DNA of 49,157 nt from UBA11606 sp049437325. Its GTDB lineage: Bacteria; Actinomycetota; Acidimicrobiia; Acidimicrobiales; Aldehydirespiratoraceae. The DNA is taken from assembly GCA_049437325.1 (NCBI GenBank), contig JBMTIM010000023.1, positions 1-49,157 on the forward strand, in the 5' to 3' direction. Position 1 is the first letter of the stretch, and each line of letters begins with the position of its first letter. Made by a program: the position numbers and the translations under genes. Of this stretch, positions 47,853-49,157 are shown piece by piece. Below the pieces are notes generated by a model that was given only the letters and a program-made list of their open reading frames with translations, did not search any database and had not been told where the DNA came from.

Positions 47853-48776
47853 ATGCGGCGCATCCCCCTCGTCACGATTGCAGTTGGGGTGATGGGGTTG
47901 GTCGGGTGTGGCACGGTGTCGGTCGAGACCACGACCGGCTCCGACGTCGGCAAGGTCGGGATCGAGGCGGCACCGAGCCCAGGTGCTGGTGCTGTGGTCG
48001 AGACGACTGCACCGGTCTCGACCACCAGTTGGGCGCCGAATCTGCCCGAGGGGAGGGTGTCTCCCGGCGGTGACGAAGGCGAGACCGAGCCGTCCGGCTC
48101 ACCCGATGCCGTCCCGAGCGACTCGACCACGACGGGTGCGCCGACGGTCTCGACGACGACCGGGGCACCTGGGGGTCAACCGACCACGACGCTGAGCCCC
48201 ACAACAACGACGACCACGGCGACGACGGTGCCGCTCGAATACCACGAGGTGGGCCACATCCAGTTCGCATGGGCCGGGGATCTCGCTGTCCTCTTGCCCG
48301 TCGCTCGATACGAGACGGTCGGGTTCCACGAGTCGGGCCACGACGGCGCCTTTCAACTCGACGTCGTGGGAATCACCGACTGGGTGACGCTGGCGTCGCG
48401 CGGGCGGGGGACCGGGTCGCGCACAGCCGCCGACATCGTGGTGCCCCCCGACGAAGCGATCATCGCTCCCGTCACCGGTGTGGTGATCCGCGCCGGGACC
48501 TACACGCTCTACTGCGACCACTCCGACAACTTCGTGGTGATCGAACCTGCGGGCCGTCCCGGCTGGGAACTGAAGATCTTCCACTTCGAAGGTCTCGCGG
48601 TCGGTGTGGGCGACAACGTCGTTGCCGGCACGACGGTGATCGGTTCGTCGGGTCGGGTGCTGCCCTTCGAGTCACAGGTCGACGAGTTCACCGCCGAGCC
48701 GTCGAACGCGCACGTTCATCTCGAGGTGATCGACACATCGATTCCCGACCGCCCCAGCACCGGAGGCGGTTGCTAG
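47853..48776 (+). CDS. LytM (M23)-like lipoprotein with an incomplete metal site
   Basis: A 307-residue precursor. The signal peptide ends GLVGC. A long Thr/Ser/Pro-rich linker (about 25-130; blocks such as TTTGAPTVSTTTGAPGG and TTTTTTATTVP) leads to a C-terminal M23-like beta domain: TAADIVVPPDEAIIAPVTGVV, DNFVVIEP, then VGVGDNVVAGTTVIGSSG and HVHLEVID. The HxH pair is present. The first ligand motif HxxxD reads RTAAD, so His is Arg. It may be a non-catalytic LytM domain, like those that activate amidases. It is divergent from hemE. Confidence 0.75.
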   Translation: MRRIPLVTIAVGVMGLVGCGTVSVETTTGSDVGKVGIEAAPSPGAGAVVETTAPVSTTSWAPNLPEGRVSPGGDEGETEPSGSPDAVPSDSTTTGAPTVSTTTGAPGGQPTTTLSPTTTTTTATTVPLEYHEVGHIQFAWAGDLAVLLPVARYETVGFHESGHDGAFQLDVVGITDWVTLASRGRGTGSRTAADIVVPPDEAIIAPVTGVVIRAGTYTLYCDHSDNFVVIEPAGRPGWELKIFHFEGLAVGVGDNVVAGTTVIGSSGRVLPFESQVDEFTAEPSNAHVHLEVIDTSIPDRPSTGGGC

Positions 48777-48780
48777 CGGA

Positions 48781-49157
48781 TCACTTGGCGGCGGTGCCGA
48801 GGATCGCTCGGATGCCGTCGCCGTCTCGACCGGCGAGCACTCGCTCGGTGGCGGCGCGCCCGGCTTGGCAGGCCCGACGACGCAGCGTGTCGTCGGTTCG
48901 CGACAGTTCGGCCAGCTCGGGTTCGGCCGGCTCGATGACGACGACCGCGGTGCCTCTGCTTCGGATCTCGGCGACTTCACTGTCGAGTTTGTTGCTGAAC
49001 CACGAACGCTCCGCATCGCCGGTCCAGCTGCGAGCGTCCGGGGTTGCCGTCTTGACCGACGAGATGATCACGAGGTCGAACCCCAGCGTGGCGACCAGAT
49101 CTGCGTTGGTCGACGAGTGGACGGCACCGTCGATGTACTCCCGACTGCCGATCGTGG
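48781..49157 (-). CDS. Patatin-like phospholipase, C-terminal part (runs off the window)
   Basis: The visible 125 codons begin beyond the window end. The first residues read TIGSREYIDGAVHSSTNADL, containing the DGA motif with the catalytic Asp of the Ser-Asp dyad. VATLGFDLVIISSV follows, as in RssA/patatin proteins. The nucleophile elbow lies outside. The C-terminus is a charged helix ending LAGRDGDGIRAILGTAAK. It is convergent with the LytM-like gene, 4 bp apart. Confidence 0.75.
   Translation of the reverse strand, partial: TIGSREYIDGAVHSSTNADLVATLGFDLVIISSVKTATPDARSWTGDAERSWFSNKLDSEVAEIRSRGTAVVVIEPAEPELAELSRTDDTLRRRACQAGRAATERVLAGRDGDGIRAILGTAAK

Noticed and set aside
1..49157. tRNA/rRNA genes, CRISPR arrays, transposases or prophage genes
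   Set aside because: None were recognised. No cloverleaf-like segments, spaced repeats or mobile-element proteins were seen, and the window reads as stable chromosomal backbone.

Overview
The window is 49 kb of high-GC, gene-dense bacterial DNA with no rRNA, tRNA, insertion sequence or CRISPR array that I can see. Gene content points to the Actinomycetota. The markers are an actinobacterial-type coproheme decarboxylase with the coproporphyrin haem route, an Rpf-like lipoprotein, F420/LLM-type oxidoreductases, LytR_C and PAC2 proteins, a GroEL gene behind a CIRCE operator, and very many genes whose start codon lies 6-8 nt after a TAnnnT -10 box. Thr/Pro-rich lipoprotein linkers and the overall gene mix suggest Acidimicrobiia (Ilumatobacter-like). 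That placement is inference, not a measured phylogeny.

Layout. 0-5.5 kb holds housekeeping genes: the tail of a LytR_C protein, glycerate kinase, a MoaD-like sulfur carrier, CIRCE-groEL, nitrobindin and an LLM oxidoreductase. 5.6-12.1 kb holds fdhD with a ureohydrolase, then a polar amino-acid ABC operon ending in a dimethylargininase, then a sulfotransferase-like gene facing it and an unusual class IV aminotransferase. 12.1-16.3 kb holds putA (proline to glutamate) divergent from a PAS-AraC regulator, with a 39-bp direct repeat between them. 16.3-23 kb holds chdC and a complete branched-chain-type ABC operon (SBP, LivH, an enlarged LivM, LivG, LivF).

23-29.6 kb holds a TPP enzyme and an SDR facing left. 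Divergent from them is an AhpD-like gene interrupted by an in-frame TGA that I read as selenocysteine (CxxU motif plus a SECIS-like hairpin). It is coupled to an ornithine-cyclodeaminase/pyrroline-2-carboxylate-reductase homologue and followed by the convergent two-gene aconitase X (cis-3-hydroxyproline dehydratase type). AcnX, this reductase and PutA would together take 3-hydroxyproline to proline to glutamate. 29.7-34.8 kb holds amt directly followed by glnD, then a NUDIX protein and an alpha/beta hydrolase.

34.8-39.6 kb holds PAC2, GNAT, a PQQ-type sugar dehydrogenase with tesB, GtrA and a frameshifted methyltransferase. 39.6-42.8 kb is a three-gene operon (GT4 glycosyltransferase, methyltransferase, alpha/alpha-toroid protein), probably for a glycan or glycolipid. 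42.8-49.2 kb holds dtd, an Lnt-like acyltransferase with Ser at the nucleophile position, an Rpf-like lipoprotein, cgoX-hemE, a LytM-like lipoprotein lacking one metal ligand, and the end of a patatin-like gene.

The most notable observations are the selenocysteine AhpD-like gene, the aminotransferase-like protein whose PLP lysine and glutamate positions are changed, the putA/AraC repeat, and the widespread leaderless promoters.
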